12,070 nt of DNA from Gammaproteobacteria bacterium. Its GTDB lineage: Bacteria > Pseudomonadota > Gammaproteobacteria > Thiohalorhabdales > Thiohalorhabdaceae. A program made the translations under genes and the position numbers. Positions within the stretch are counted from its first letter, which is position 1; each line of letters begins with the position of its first letter. Of this stretch, positions 6,223 to 12,070 are shown piece by piece. The stretch covers positions 1-12,070 of the forward strand of contig JAHEOG010000058.1 in assembly GCA_018609925.1 (NCBI GenBank), read 5' to 3'. A model generated the notes under the pieces. That model was not told where the DNA came from, did not search any database, and was given only the letters and a program-made list of their open reading frames with translations.

Positions 6223-6500
6223 CCGCAACGGAGAGGGAGGCGCATGGCACTCAGGGCCCGCGGCGGCTCGCCGCCCGAAGCCCCGAAGCGGGCCGCTTCA
6301 GGAGAGCGTGGCCACTGTCCAGGGGGAACGGGAACGATCCGCAGGGACATTGTACCGGTGCCTCCGGAGCGATCGCCGTCCCCGATGGCCCCAAGCAGGG
6401 CACGGGGCTACCGACCTGTACGGGGTGCCCTTGCGACGTTTGCAATGAGGCGGGCCGGGGGCCAACAATCGCCGCCCGCCTCAACGGCAGTGGGGTACCC
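6223..6500 (+). other. Long structured 5' leader of the SMR pump gene, possible regulatory RNA
   Basis: About 280 bases separate the candidate operator from the SMR start codon, with no credible gene. The stretch can fold strongly. (1) GGCCCGC (6255-6261) pairs with GCGGGCC (6288-6294) and encloses a GGCGG-CTCG-CCGCC hairpin (6262-6275). (2) GGGCAC (6398-6403) pairs with GTGCCC (6425-6430), its arms bordered by two ACGGGG copies. (3) GAGGCGGGC (6447-6455) pairs perfectly with GCCCGCCTC (6474-6482), ending 18 bases before the ATG next to the weak ribosome-binding site. This could be a ligand-sensing or attenuating leader. I could not match it to a guanidine riboswitch class, and GC-rich DNA forms hairpins by chance, so confidence is limited. 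Confidence 0.35.
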
Positions 6501-6830
6501 ATGCACTGGCTGCTGCTCGGACTCGCCATCCTGGCCGAGGTGGTCGCCACCTCGGCCCTCAAGCTAACGGACGGGTTTACGCGAGCTGGCCCCTCGCTGG
6601 CGGTGATCGCCGGCTATGCCCTGGCCTTCTACTTCCTGGCCCTGGCCCTGCGGGGCATGACCGTCGGCGTGGCCTATGCTATCTGGGCCGGTCTGGGGAT
6701 GGCGCTTATCGCGCTCATCGGCTGGGCGGTGCTCGGCGAGCGGCTGGACGGCCCCGGGATGGCCGGCATTGGCCTGATCATCGGGGGAGTGCTCCTCCTG
6801 AGCCTGGTTTCCCGCTCGGCCACCTTGTGA
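6501..6830 (+). CDS. Small multidrug resistance (SMR) efflux pump, EmrE/QacE type
   Basis: A 109-residue inner-membrane protein with four predicted membrane helices (about residues 3-20, 31-50, 58-76 and 86-104). It works as an antiparallel dimer exchanging protons for hydrophobic cations such as quaternary ammonium compounds. The essential membrane glutamate is Glu13 (ILAEVV), equal to EmrE Glu14; Tyr39, Tyr59 and Trp62 (VAYAIWAGLG) match EmrE Tyr40, Tyr60 and Trp63. The ATSALK, GFTR and GYALAFYFLALAL stretches resemble QacE-type pumps more than the guanidine exporter Gdx/SugE. The start is the first Met of the family alignment; the ribosome-binding site (GTGGGG) is weak and lies close to a strong hairpin, so translation may be controlled. 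The gene is single, divergent from the ModE-like regulator, and closed by the terminator at 6859-6889. Confidence 0.94.
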   Translation: MHWLLLGLAILAEVVATSALKLTDGFTRAGPSLAVIAGYALAFYFLALALRGMTVGVAYAIWAGLGMALIALIGWAVLGERLDGPGMAGIGLIIGGVLLLSLVSRSATL

Positions 6831-6858
6831 CCTATCGGCAGGCTTGCTTCTAGCGCAG

Positions 6859-6889
6859 AAGGCCTCCGGGTCGTCCCGGAGGCCTTTTT
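6859..6889 (+). terminator. Strong intrinsic terminator after the SMR gene
   Basis: AAGGCCTCCGGG (6859-6870) and CCCGGAGGCCTT (6875-6886) form a perfect 12-bp stem with loop TCGT, running into TTTTT (6885-6889). It ends the SMR transcript and may also act, less well, on the converging gene to the right. A second small hairpin, TAGACC/GGTCTA (6893-6908), follows. Confidence 0.93.
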
Positions 6890-6928
6890 GCTTAGACCCA
6901 TTGGTCTAGAAGGTTTCCCGGCGACCGA

Positions 6929-7564
6929 TCACTCAGCGGGACGGATCTCGCCGCAGGCCACCGGCAGGGTCACCTGGGCCGGGACGTCGGGCAGGGAGCG
7001 CACCGAATCGGGCAGATCCGCGTTCTTCGCGGTGCCGTGCAGGAAGACGACCCGCTTGTCGAAATCGATATCCGCTATCCCGTGCTTGTCGGCGAGGGCC
7101 TGCTCCAGCTCATCGATGGGGGCGGTGCCTTCGTATTCCATGCGGCCTCGGCTATCGGCCTTGGGGTAGGAATGGGCCTTGATCTTCAGGCTCACGGGAT
7201 TCTCGTGGAAGGGGACCAGGGTGGTTCCCGCCATCGGCTCCGTCTCGATCAGGTCGATGTAGCCATCGCCGTTGGTATCGTCGCCGGCGGTGGGGCACTT
7301 CGCGTCCTTGCCGTCGGGGAAGCCGTGGTAGTGCTGCAGGTGCACGGCACCCGGGGCCAATCCTTGCGCCTTGACTCGTATCCGAAGCTGGCCCTGCTCC
7401 ACCTTGAGGGTAGCGGTCCCTTGGGCGGCCTGGCCCAGCTTGTCGGCGTTTAGGGGCTTCAGCTCCGCGACGTAGCCGTTCCCGGCCTGGGCGGTGCCCA
7501 GGGCAAGGCCGATCGCGGCGATTCCTCCCAATAACCGTCCTATCCGCATACGTGGGCCCGTCAT
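6929..7564 (-). CDS. Exported CHRD/SOD-like protein with an EF-hand loop
   Basis: A 211-residue protein with a signal peptide (MRIGRLLGGIAAIGLALGTAQA, probable cleavage after Ala27), so periplasmic or secreted. The region ATLKVEQGQLRIRVKAQGLAPGAVHLQHYHGF (residues 51-82) resembles CHRD-domain and Cu/Zn-superoxide-dismutase-like strands, with a His cluster His75/His78/His80 that could bind metal. Residues 96-107, DTNGDGYIDLIE, form a canonical 12-position EF-hand calcium loop with Asp, Asn, Asp, Asp and Glu at positions 1, 3, 5, 9 and 12. Cys90 and Cys204 could form a disulfide. The C-terminal part (DFDKRVVFLHGTAKNADLP) reads like a repeat of the same fold. The start at 7564-7562 has AAAGGAG five bases upstream. 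It shares a 208-bp divergent region with the porin gene. Exact function is unknown; enzymatic SOD activity is not claimed. Confidence 0.8.
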   Translation of the reverse strand: MTGPRMRIGRLLGGIAAIGLALGTAQAGNGYVAELKPLNADKLGQAAQGTATLKVEQGQLRIRVKAQGLAPGAVHLQHYHGFPDGKDAKCPTAGDDTNGDGYIDLIETEPMAGTTLVPFHENPVSLKIKAHSYPKADSRGRMEYEGTAPIDELEQALADKHGIADIDFDKRVVFLHGTAKNADLPDSVRSLPDVPAQVTLPVACGEIRPAE

Positions 7565-7610
7565 GGCGGCTCCTTTCCGTCTTGATCAAAGGATCTCCTC
7601 TTACCCTAAC

Positions 7611-7650
7611 GGACGCCGTCCCCAAAAGAAATAATTTTTCTGCATCTTTT
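7611..7650. promoter_or_regulatory. AT-rich patch and palindromes between the EF-hand gene and the porin gene
   Basis: In an otherwise GC-rich window, 7624-7650 is markedly AT-rich and contains the inverted repeat AGAAA-TAATT-TTTCT (7627-7641). A GGAC-GCC-GTCC palindrome lies at 7611-7621. This is probably the control region of one or both divergent genes. I cannot assign a regulator. Confidence 0.4.
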
Positions 7651-7705
7651 AACCCGGGGCCGGGTCGGCTTCACCGCCCTCCCCAGCGATCGATCCCACC
7701 GGTGG

Positions 7706-7735
7706 TTGGCAGTCCCTTTTTCAAGTCCTTACGGT
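7706..7735 (+). promoter_or_regulatory. Candidate promoter of the porin-BCCT operon
   Basis: TTGGCA (7706-7711) matches five of six -35 bases. TACGGT (7730-7735), 18 bases on, is a modest -10. It lies 38 bases before the porin start codon. The sequence lacks the GG-N10-GC spacing of a sigma-54 promoter. Confidence 0.35.
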
Positions 7736-7772
7736 GTCCTGGTTGCAAATCGAAACCGAAGGGGAGGCGCCA

Positions 7773-9035
7773 ATGCGGGGAAGCCGGCGGTTCCTGTCGT
7801 CCCTGCTCCTCGTCCCCACGGCCGCCCTGGGGGCCGAAGGCCCCGACGGGGACTCGGGACTTCCTTCGCAGCTGACTTTCCTGACGGACGAGGAGGTAAC
7901 GACGCTGAAGGGGGACATCGAAGCCCTACGACAACGGGTGGAGGGGCACCACAAGCCCGAGCCGCCTCCCGAGGAGGGCATCACCCTGGGCGGGGCCCTG
8001 CGCTTCAACTACCTCTTCCGGGACTGGAACGAGTCCGACAAGGACACCGGGGGACGGATAGACTTCGACACCTTCCGCCTCAACGCCGACGGCCAGATCA
8101 ACAACATCATCCTCTCCGCCGAGTACCGCTTCTACAGCTTCATGCAGGTCCTGCACCACGGCTGGATCGGCTACAACGCCACCGACGACCTCCAGCTCCA
8201 GCTCGGTGTCTCGCGGGTCCCCTTCGGGATCCAGCCCTATGCCTCCCACAGCTACTGGTTCGGGCTGCCCTACTTCGTCGGTCTGGAGGACGACTACGAC
8301 CTGGGGCTCAAGACCGTCTACGAGCGCGGCAACTTCAGCATGGACCTGGCCTTCTACAAGAACTCCGAGCCCGGGTTCGAGGGCAACAATAACCGCTATT
8401 CGTTCGACGTAGTCGAAAACCCGGGTCAGAACCAGTTCAACGAGGAGACCAACCAGGTCAACATCCAGCCCCGATACACCTTCGATTTCGGAAGCGGCAA
8501 CACCACCGAGGTGGGCCTCTCCGGCCAGTGGGGCCAGCTCCGCAACTCCCAGACGGGAGAGAACGGCAGCCAATGGGCGGCCGCCGGCCACGTCAACGCC
8601 GTGATGGGGAACTGGAACCTAATGCTCGAGGGCGGGCGCTACGAGTACCACCCCAAGAACCCGCCCGGGGTTTCCGGTGAGGAGATCCAGATCGGGGCCT
8701 TCGGGGCGGACTTCCCCCTGGCCTCGGAGGCCAACTTCGGCGTGGCCAACCTGGCCTACGACATCCCCTTCCGCCTCGGCCCCATCACCGGGATCACCGT
8801 CTACGAGAACTTCAGCATCCTGGACAAGGACACCGGGGATGCCAACGATTCCGTTTTGAACGTGGTCGGCGCGCGGGTGGACGCCTCCCCGGTATTCGCC
8901 TACATCGACGTCATCCAGGGCAAGAACATGCCTTTCCTGGGCGGACAAGGTTTCGGACCGCCGATTCGGACCACCAACGTAGACGACGGCAACTTCAACA
9001 CCCGGTTCAACATCAACGTCGGCTACTACTTCTAA
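7773..9035 (+). CDS. Outer-membrane porin (phosphate-selective-porin-like fold)
   Basis: A 420-residue exported beta-barrel protein. Residues 1-21 (MRGSRRFLSSLLLVPTAALGA) are a signal peptide. A short amphipathic coiled-coil segment follows (LTDEEVTTLKGDIEALRQRVEG, about 37-58), as in trimeric porins. Then alternating hydrophobic/polar strands run from GALRFNYLFRDW to the C-terminal NINVGYYF; the terminal Phe is the Bam assembly signal. The stretch LGVSRVPFGIQPYASHSYW (about 144-162) is typical of the OprO/OprP-like porin group. The barrel is rich in Asp, Glu and Asn. The start at 7773 is set by GGAGG six bases upstream and by the signal peptide; a longer frame from 7734 is unlikely. It ends 25 bases before the BCCT transporter gene with no terminator between, so the two are almost certainly co-transcribed. 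That suggests it admits the transporter's substrate (inference). Confidence 0.9.
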   Translation: MRGSRRFLSSLLLVPTAALGAEGPDGDSGLPSQLTFLTDEEVTTLKGDIEALRQRVEGHHKPEPPPEEGITLGGALRFNYLFRDWNESDKDTGGRIDFDTFRLNADGQINNIILSAEYRFYSFMQVLHHGWIGYNATDDLQLQLGVSRVPFGIQPYASHSYWFGLPYFVGLEDDYDLGLKTVYERGNFSMDLAFYKNSEPGFEGNNNRYSFDVVENPGQNQFNEETNQVNIQPRYTFDFGSGNTTEVGLSGQWGQLRNSQTGENGSQWAAAGHVNAVMGNWNLMLEGGRYEYHPKNPPGVSGEEIQIGAFGADFPLASEANFGVANLAYDIPFRLGPITGITVYENFSILDKDTGDANDSVLNVVGARVDASPVFAYIDVIQGKNMPFLGGQGFGPPIRTTNVDDGNFNTRFNINVGYYF

Positions 9036-9060
9036 GCGATCCCAACCGCAGGAGGTCCCC

Positions 9061-10641
9061 ATGCGGGAGGACATGCCTCGGTACACCCTCCGCTCGCGCT
9101 CGGGCCGGATCCTGTTCGACGTCCACCCCTACACCTTCAGCTTCACCGTTCTGCTCATCCTGCTTTTTGTCATCGGCGGCCTCCTCTGGGCTCAGACCGC
9201 CGAGCAGTTCTTCGGCAGCGTTCAGGCCGCCATCGCCAACAAGACCGGGTGGTTCTTCGTGCTGGTCATGAACGCGGCCCTGGTCTTCATGGTGATCCTG
9301 ATGTTTACCCGACTGGGGCGGATCCGCCTGGGCGGGGATGGTGCCGAGCCTGAGTTCAGCCGGCCGAGCTGGTTCACCATGCTGTTCAGCGCCGGGATGG
9401 GGATCGGACTGCTGTTCTACGGGGTGGCCGAGCCCCTGTTCCACTTCGCCAGCCCGCCCCACGCCGAGATGGGGGCTCGCAGCGCCGAGGCGGCCCGGGA
9501 GGCCATGGGCATCGCCTACCTCCACTGGGGGCTGCACCCCTGGGGCATCTACGCGCTTGTCGGGGTAACCCTGGCCTTCTTCACCTTCAACCGGGGCATG
9601 CCCCTGTCCCTGGCCTCGGCCTTCCATCCCCTCATCGGGGACCGGATCTACGGCCCGCTGGGGGTGCTCATCGATGTCCTGGCCACCGTCGCCACCCTGT
9701 TCGGGGTGGCCACCTCCCTGGGCCTCGGGGTCAAGCAGATGAACGCCGGGCTGCTCTATCTGTTCGGCATCGGCATCGCTCCCGGGATCCAGGTGGTCCT
9801 GATCGCGATCATCACCCTCATCGCCACGCTGTCGGTGGCCTCCGGAGTCCATCGGGGTGTGCGTCGGCTGTCCGAGTCCAACCTGGTCCTGGCGGGGATC
9901 CTGACCCTGTTCGTACTGGTGGTGGGCCCCACCCTGTTCGTCCTCAAGGGCTTCGTGGAGAACCTCGGCTACTACCTGGACAACTTCTTCCGGCTGGCCC
10001 TGTGGACCGAGACCTATTCGGCCACCGAGTGGCAGAAGGCCTGGACGGTCTTCTACTGGGGCTGGTGGATCGCCTGGTCGCCGTTCGTGGGGATGTTCAT
10101 CGCCCGGATCTCGTACGGCCGGAGCATCCGGGAGTTCACCATGGGCGTCCTGCTGGCCCCCACCGTGGCGACCTTCCTGTGGTTCACTGTCTTCGGCGAC
10201 AGCGCCCTCCAGCTCGAGATGTTCGGCGGCGGGGGCGTGGTGGGGGCTGTCCAGGCCGATGTCTCCACTTCCCTGTTCGCCTTCCTGGAGGTCTTCCCCT
10301 GGGCCATGGCCTCGTCGATCCTGGCGCTGGTGGTCATCGCCCTGTTCTTCATCACCTCCTCCGATTCCGGGTCGCTGGTCATCGACATCATAACCGCCGG
10401 GGGGCAGACCGATCCGCCCACCCCGCAGCGGATCTTCTGGGCGGTGACCGAGGGGGTGGTCGCCATCGTCCTGCTGGTCGGGGGCGGGCTGGTGGCGCTG
10501 CAGACCGCGGCGATCACCGCCGGGCTGCCCTTGGCGATCCTGCTGGTCTTCCTGATGGTCGCCCTGGTGCGGGGCCTGCTGGACTACGTGGCGATCGAGC
10601 ACCTGGACCTGCGCCCCCGGAGCGAGCTGGGCGAGCCCTGA
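9061..10641 (+). CDS. BCCT family transporter, probably for glycine betaine or choline
   Basis: A 526-residue inner-membrane carrier of the betaine/choline/carnitine transporter family with the usual twelve membrane helices. The unwound helix 3 motif GMGIG (residues 112-116, in SAGMGIGLLFYGVAEP) is the form typical of Na+-coupled betaine or choline carriers. The aromatic box and family signature lie at about 331-358, in FYWGWWIAWSPFVGMF and ARISYGRSIREF, with Trp333, Trp335, Trp336 and Trp339. FITSSDSGSLV (430-440) matches helix 10. Both tails are short: about 24 residues before helix 1, and only about 20 after the last helix, so the long osmosensory C-terminal domain of some BetT-type carriers is absent. 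AGGAGG (9050-9055) five bases before the ATG fixes the start. It follows the porin gene in one operon. Uptake of a compatible solute for osmoprotection, or as a nutrient, is the likely role; substrate is not proven. Confidence 0.94.
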   Translation: MREDMPRYTLRSRSGRILFDVHPYTFSFTVLLILLFVIGGLLWAQTAEQFFGSVQAAIANKTGWFFVLVMNAALVFMVILMFTRLGRIRLGGDGAEPEFSRPSWFTMLFSAGMGIGLLFYGVAEPLFHFASPPHAEMGARSAEAAREAMGIAYLHWGLHPWGIYALVGVTLAFFTFNRGMPLSLASAFHPLIGDRIYGPLGVLIDVLATVATLFGVATSLGLGVKQMNAGLLYLFGIGIAPGIQVVLIAIITLIATLSVASGVHRGVRRLSESNLVLAGILTLFVLVVGPTLFVLKGFVENLGYYLDNFFRLALWTETYSATEWQKAWTVFYWGWWIAWSPFVGMFIARISYGRSIREFTMGVLLAPTVATFLWFTVFGDSALQLEMFGGGGVVGAVQADVSTSLFAFLEVFPWAMASSILALVVIALFFITSSDSGSLVIDIITAGGQTDPPTPQRIFWAVTEGVVAIVLLVGGGLVALQTAAITAGLPLAILLVFLMVALVRGLLDYVAIEHLDLRPRSELGEP

Positions 10642-10658
10642 GCGGCCGTCTCCTCTCG

Positions 10659-10688
10659 TTGAAGCCCGGCTGCGAGGGGTGCTAGGAT
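10659..10688 (+). promoter_or_regulatory. Candidate sigma-70 promoter of the Val-Pro tRNA pair
   Basis: TTGAAG (10659-10664) and TAGGAT (10683-10688) are 18 bases apart, with an upstream TGC giving an extended -10. It lies 18 bases after the BCCT stop and about 88 bases before tRNA-Val, a plausible tRNA promoter. Confidence 0.45.
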
Positions 10689-10775
10689 TCTCGCTCCCCG
10701 GAAGGCCCGGCCCGTAACCGCTCCCATTGGGGGCAATACCCCGGATTCGGGCGAACCGGCCTTCCTGGCGCTGCT

Positions 10776-10850
10776 GCCCGGGTAGCTCAGGGGGAGAGCG
10801 CTACCTTGACACGGTAGAGGTCGCTGGTTCGAAACCAGCCCCGGGCACCA
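10776..10850 (+). tRNA. tRNA-Val (anticodon GAC)
   Basis: A 75-base cloverleaf: acceptor GCCCGGG pairs with CCCGGGC (10840-10846), discriminator A10847, CCA at 10848-10850. The anticodon stem is CTACC/GGTAG with loop TTGACAC; the anticodon GAC is at 10808-10810. It reads GUC and GUU. It stands four bases before tRNA-Pro. Confidence 0.97.
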
Positions 10851-10854
10851 TTCG

Positions 10855-10932
10855 CGGGGCATAGCTCAGCCTGGCCAGAGCACCGGCATGGGGTGCCGGG
10901 AGTCGCAGGTTCGAATCCTGCTGCCCCGACCA
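10855..10932 (+). tRNA. tRNA-Pro (anticodon GGG)
   Basis: A 78-base cloverleaf: acceptor CGGGGCA pairs with TGCCCCG (10922-10928), discriminator A10929, CCA at 10930-10932. The anticodon stem is CCGGC/GCCGG with loop ATGGGGT; the anticodon GGG is at 10890-10892. The C at position 1 is typical of bacterial tRNA-Pro. It reads CCC and CCU. Confidence 0.97.
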
Positions 10933-10957
10933 GACGCGCCCGCCCGCGGGGCGAATC

Positions 10958-10993
10958 CAACGAGGCCCCGCCTCGCCAGGCGGGGCCTCGTTG
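10958..10993. terminator. 16-bp hairpin between the converging tRNA-Pro and hemN genes
   Basis: CAACGAGGCCCCGCCT (10958-10973) pairs perfectly with AGGCGGGGCCTCGTTG (10978-10993) around loop CGCC. It lies 25 bases after tRNA-Pro and 37 bases after the hemN stop on the other strand, so it probably terminates both. No T-tract follows on either side, unlike the terminator after the SMR gene. Confidence 0.75.
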
Positions 10994-11030
10994 CGTCGGG
11001 ACACCGTTGGACCCCGGGACCTTGGGGAGC

Positions 11031-12070
11031 TCAAACCACCCGGGAGAAGGGTCGATCCCCCTCTTGGCGGTCCAGGTAGGCGTCGAAGGCCATAGCGATC
11101 CGGCGCACCAGGAGCCGGCCCCGGGGGGTCACCTTGAGTCCGGTGGGGTGGAGCTCGAGCAGCCCGTCCTCGGCCAGCTCCGTCAGCTCCTCCAGCGCGG
11201 GGGCGAAGTGCTCGGCGAAGTCGATCCCGAACCGGGCCTCGGCCTCGGTGAAATCAAGGGCGAAGTCACACATCAGCCGATTGATCAGCCAGCGCCGCAT
11301 CCGGTCCTCCCCGGTTCGCTCCAGCCCCCGGAAGATGGGAAGCTCCCCGCCATCGAGAGAGGCGTAGTACTCGCTCAGCTCCCGGACATTCTGGCTGTAG
11401 GTCCCGGCCACCTCGCTGATGGCGCTGACCCCCAGGCCCACCAGATCGCATTCGCCGTGGGTGGTGTAGCCCTGGAAGTTGCGGTGGAGCTCGCCGCGCC
11501 GCTGGGCCCGCGCCAGCTCTTCATCGGGACGGGCGAAGTGGTCCATGCCGATGTGGATGTAGCCCGCTTCGGTCAGACGCTCCGCAGCCCGCCGGAAGAT
11601 GGCGAGCTTCTCCTCCGGGGAGGGCAGCTCCTCCTCCCGGATCCGACGCTGGGCGGGGAAAAGGTCGGGCAGATGAGCGTAGCCGAAAACGGACAGACGG
11701 TCGGGCAAGCACTCCAGGACCCCGTCCAGGGTGGTCAGGAAGGAATCCACGCTCTGGCGGGGCAGGCCGTAGATCAGGTCCAGGCCCACCGACTGGAAGC
11801 CGCTGGCGCGGGCGGCCGCCAGCACCTCGTGGGTGGCCTCGGGCGGCTGGATGCGGTTGACGGCCTCCTGCACACCCCGGTCGAAGTCCTGCACCCCCAC
11901 GGAGAGCCGGTTGAAGCCGAGCTCCCGTAGGACACCGACGGTGGTCCGATCGGCGTAGCGGGGATCGACTTCCACGCTGTAATCACCGCCATCGTCCCGG
12001 CGCAAGGAGAAGTGGCGCGCTGTATCCACCATCAACCGCCGCATCTGCTCCGGGTGGAGGAAGTTGGGAG
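11031..12070 (-). CDS. hemN: Oxygen-independent coproporphyrinogen III oxidase (HemN), N-terminus outside the window
   Basis: HemN is a cytoplasmic radical-SAM enzyme that decarboxylates two propionate side chains of coproporphyrinogen III to vinyl groups, giving protoporphyrinogen IX in anaerobic haem synthesis. The window holds about the last 346 residues of a protein usually near 457. Reading begins just after the WGGGTP motif region (the visible start is PNFLHPEQMRRL) and runs through VEVDPRYADR, FNRLSVGVQDFD, DLIYGLPRQS, PDRLSVFGYAHLP, IGMDHFARPDEELA, RNFQGYTTHGECDLVGLGVSAIS to the end FSRVV. Each matches E. coli HemN nearly in register, and the C-terminal HemN domain is complete. The CxxxCxxC iron-sulfur motif lies outside the window. 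A Met at 12044 within the frame is not the real start. It converges on the tRNA-Pro transcript. Confidence 0.96.
   Translation of the reverse strand, partial: PNFLHPEQMRRLMVDTARHFSLRRDDGGDYSVEVDPRYADRTTVGVLRELGFNRLSVGVQDFDRGVQEAVNRIQPPEATHEVLAAARASGFQSVGLDLIYGLPRQSVDSFLTTLDGVLECLPDRLSVFGYAHLPDLFPAQRRIREEELPSPEEKLAIFRRAAERLTEAGYIHIGMDHFARPDEELARAQRRGELHRNFQGYTTHGECDLVGLGVSAISEVAGTYSQNVRELSEYYASLDGGELPIFRGLERTGEDRMRRWLINRLMCDFALDFTEAEARFGIDFAEHFAPALEELTELAEDGLLELHPTGLKVTPRGRLLVRRIAMAFDAYLDRQEGDRPFSRVV

Noticed and set aside
6310..6350. Cobalamin-riboswitch-like GCCACTG box
   Set aside because: The short match is isolated; the other conserved cobalamin elements are missing and the downstream gene is a drug pump.
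6223..6500. Guanidine riboswitch (class I, II or III) upstream of the SMR gene
   Set aside because: I found neither the conserved core of class I, nor paired hairpins with ACGR loops (class II), nor the class III pseudoknot sequence. ACGGGG occurs twice but not as hairpin loops closed by stable stems. Kept only as an unclassified leader.
7706..7722. Sigma-54 promoter before the porin gene
   Set aside because: TTGGCA resembles the -24 element, but the GC at the -12 position is absent (TT there instead).
9013..10602. A 529-codon open frame antisense to the BCCT gene
   Set aside because: Its product is a low-complexity run of Gln, Gly, Asp, His and Pro, as expected from the reverse complement of GC-rich membrane-protein codons. 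It lies entirely opposite a clear transporter gene.

Overview
The window is strongly GC-rich. Its proteins look gammaproteobacterial: RF2 and HemN track the Escherichia coli sequences closely, and all seven tRNA genes encode their own CCA end. An outer-membrane porin followed by a BCCT-type osmolyte transporter hints at a salty habitat, perhaps a halophilic or haloalkaliphilic gammaproteobacterium. That habitat is inference; nothing in the window names the species.

Layout. The left edge holds prfB (release factor 2, minus strand, last codons outside the window) with an intact autoregulatory +1 frameshift site. It is divergent from a PfpI/DJ-1 family gene. Next come five plus-strand tRNA genes with long hairpin-rich spacers (Gly-TCC, Gly-GCC, Glu-TTC, Leu-TAG, Ser-CGA), a terminator-like hairpin and a small 64-residue unknown protein. 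On the minus strand follow a D-2-hydroxyacid dehydrogenase that carries a signal peptide and, after a 437-base stretch without a gene, a one-component regulator that joins a ModE-like winged helix to a periplasmic-binding-protein-like domain. Divergent from the regulator, behind a 449-base structured intergenic region, is an EmrE/QacE-type small multidrug resistance (SMR) pump ending in a textbook terminator. A minus-strand exported protein with a CHRD/SOD-like His cluster and an EF-hand loop is divergent from a two-gene plus-strand operon, porin then BCCT transporter. Two more tRNA genes (Val-GAC, Pro-GGG), a 16-bp hairpin and the C-terminal three quarters of hemN (minus strand, start outside the window) complete the window.

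How the genes relate. The clearest functional unit is porin plus BCCT transporter: passage of a betaine-like solute through the outer membrane, then uptake across the inner membrane. The most intriguing regulatory region is the divergent regulator/SMR interval, with a 7-2-7 palindrome at a likely promoter and a leader able to form several strong hairpins. I see no CRISPR array, insertion sequence, phage gene or defence system. Most of the window is chromosomal housekeeping and envelope or stress functions. No wholly new system is demonstrable; the points worth a second look are the porin-BCCT pair, the exported dehydrogenase, the SMR leader and the EF-hand/His-rich exported protein.
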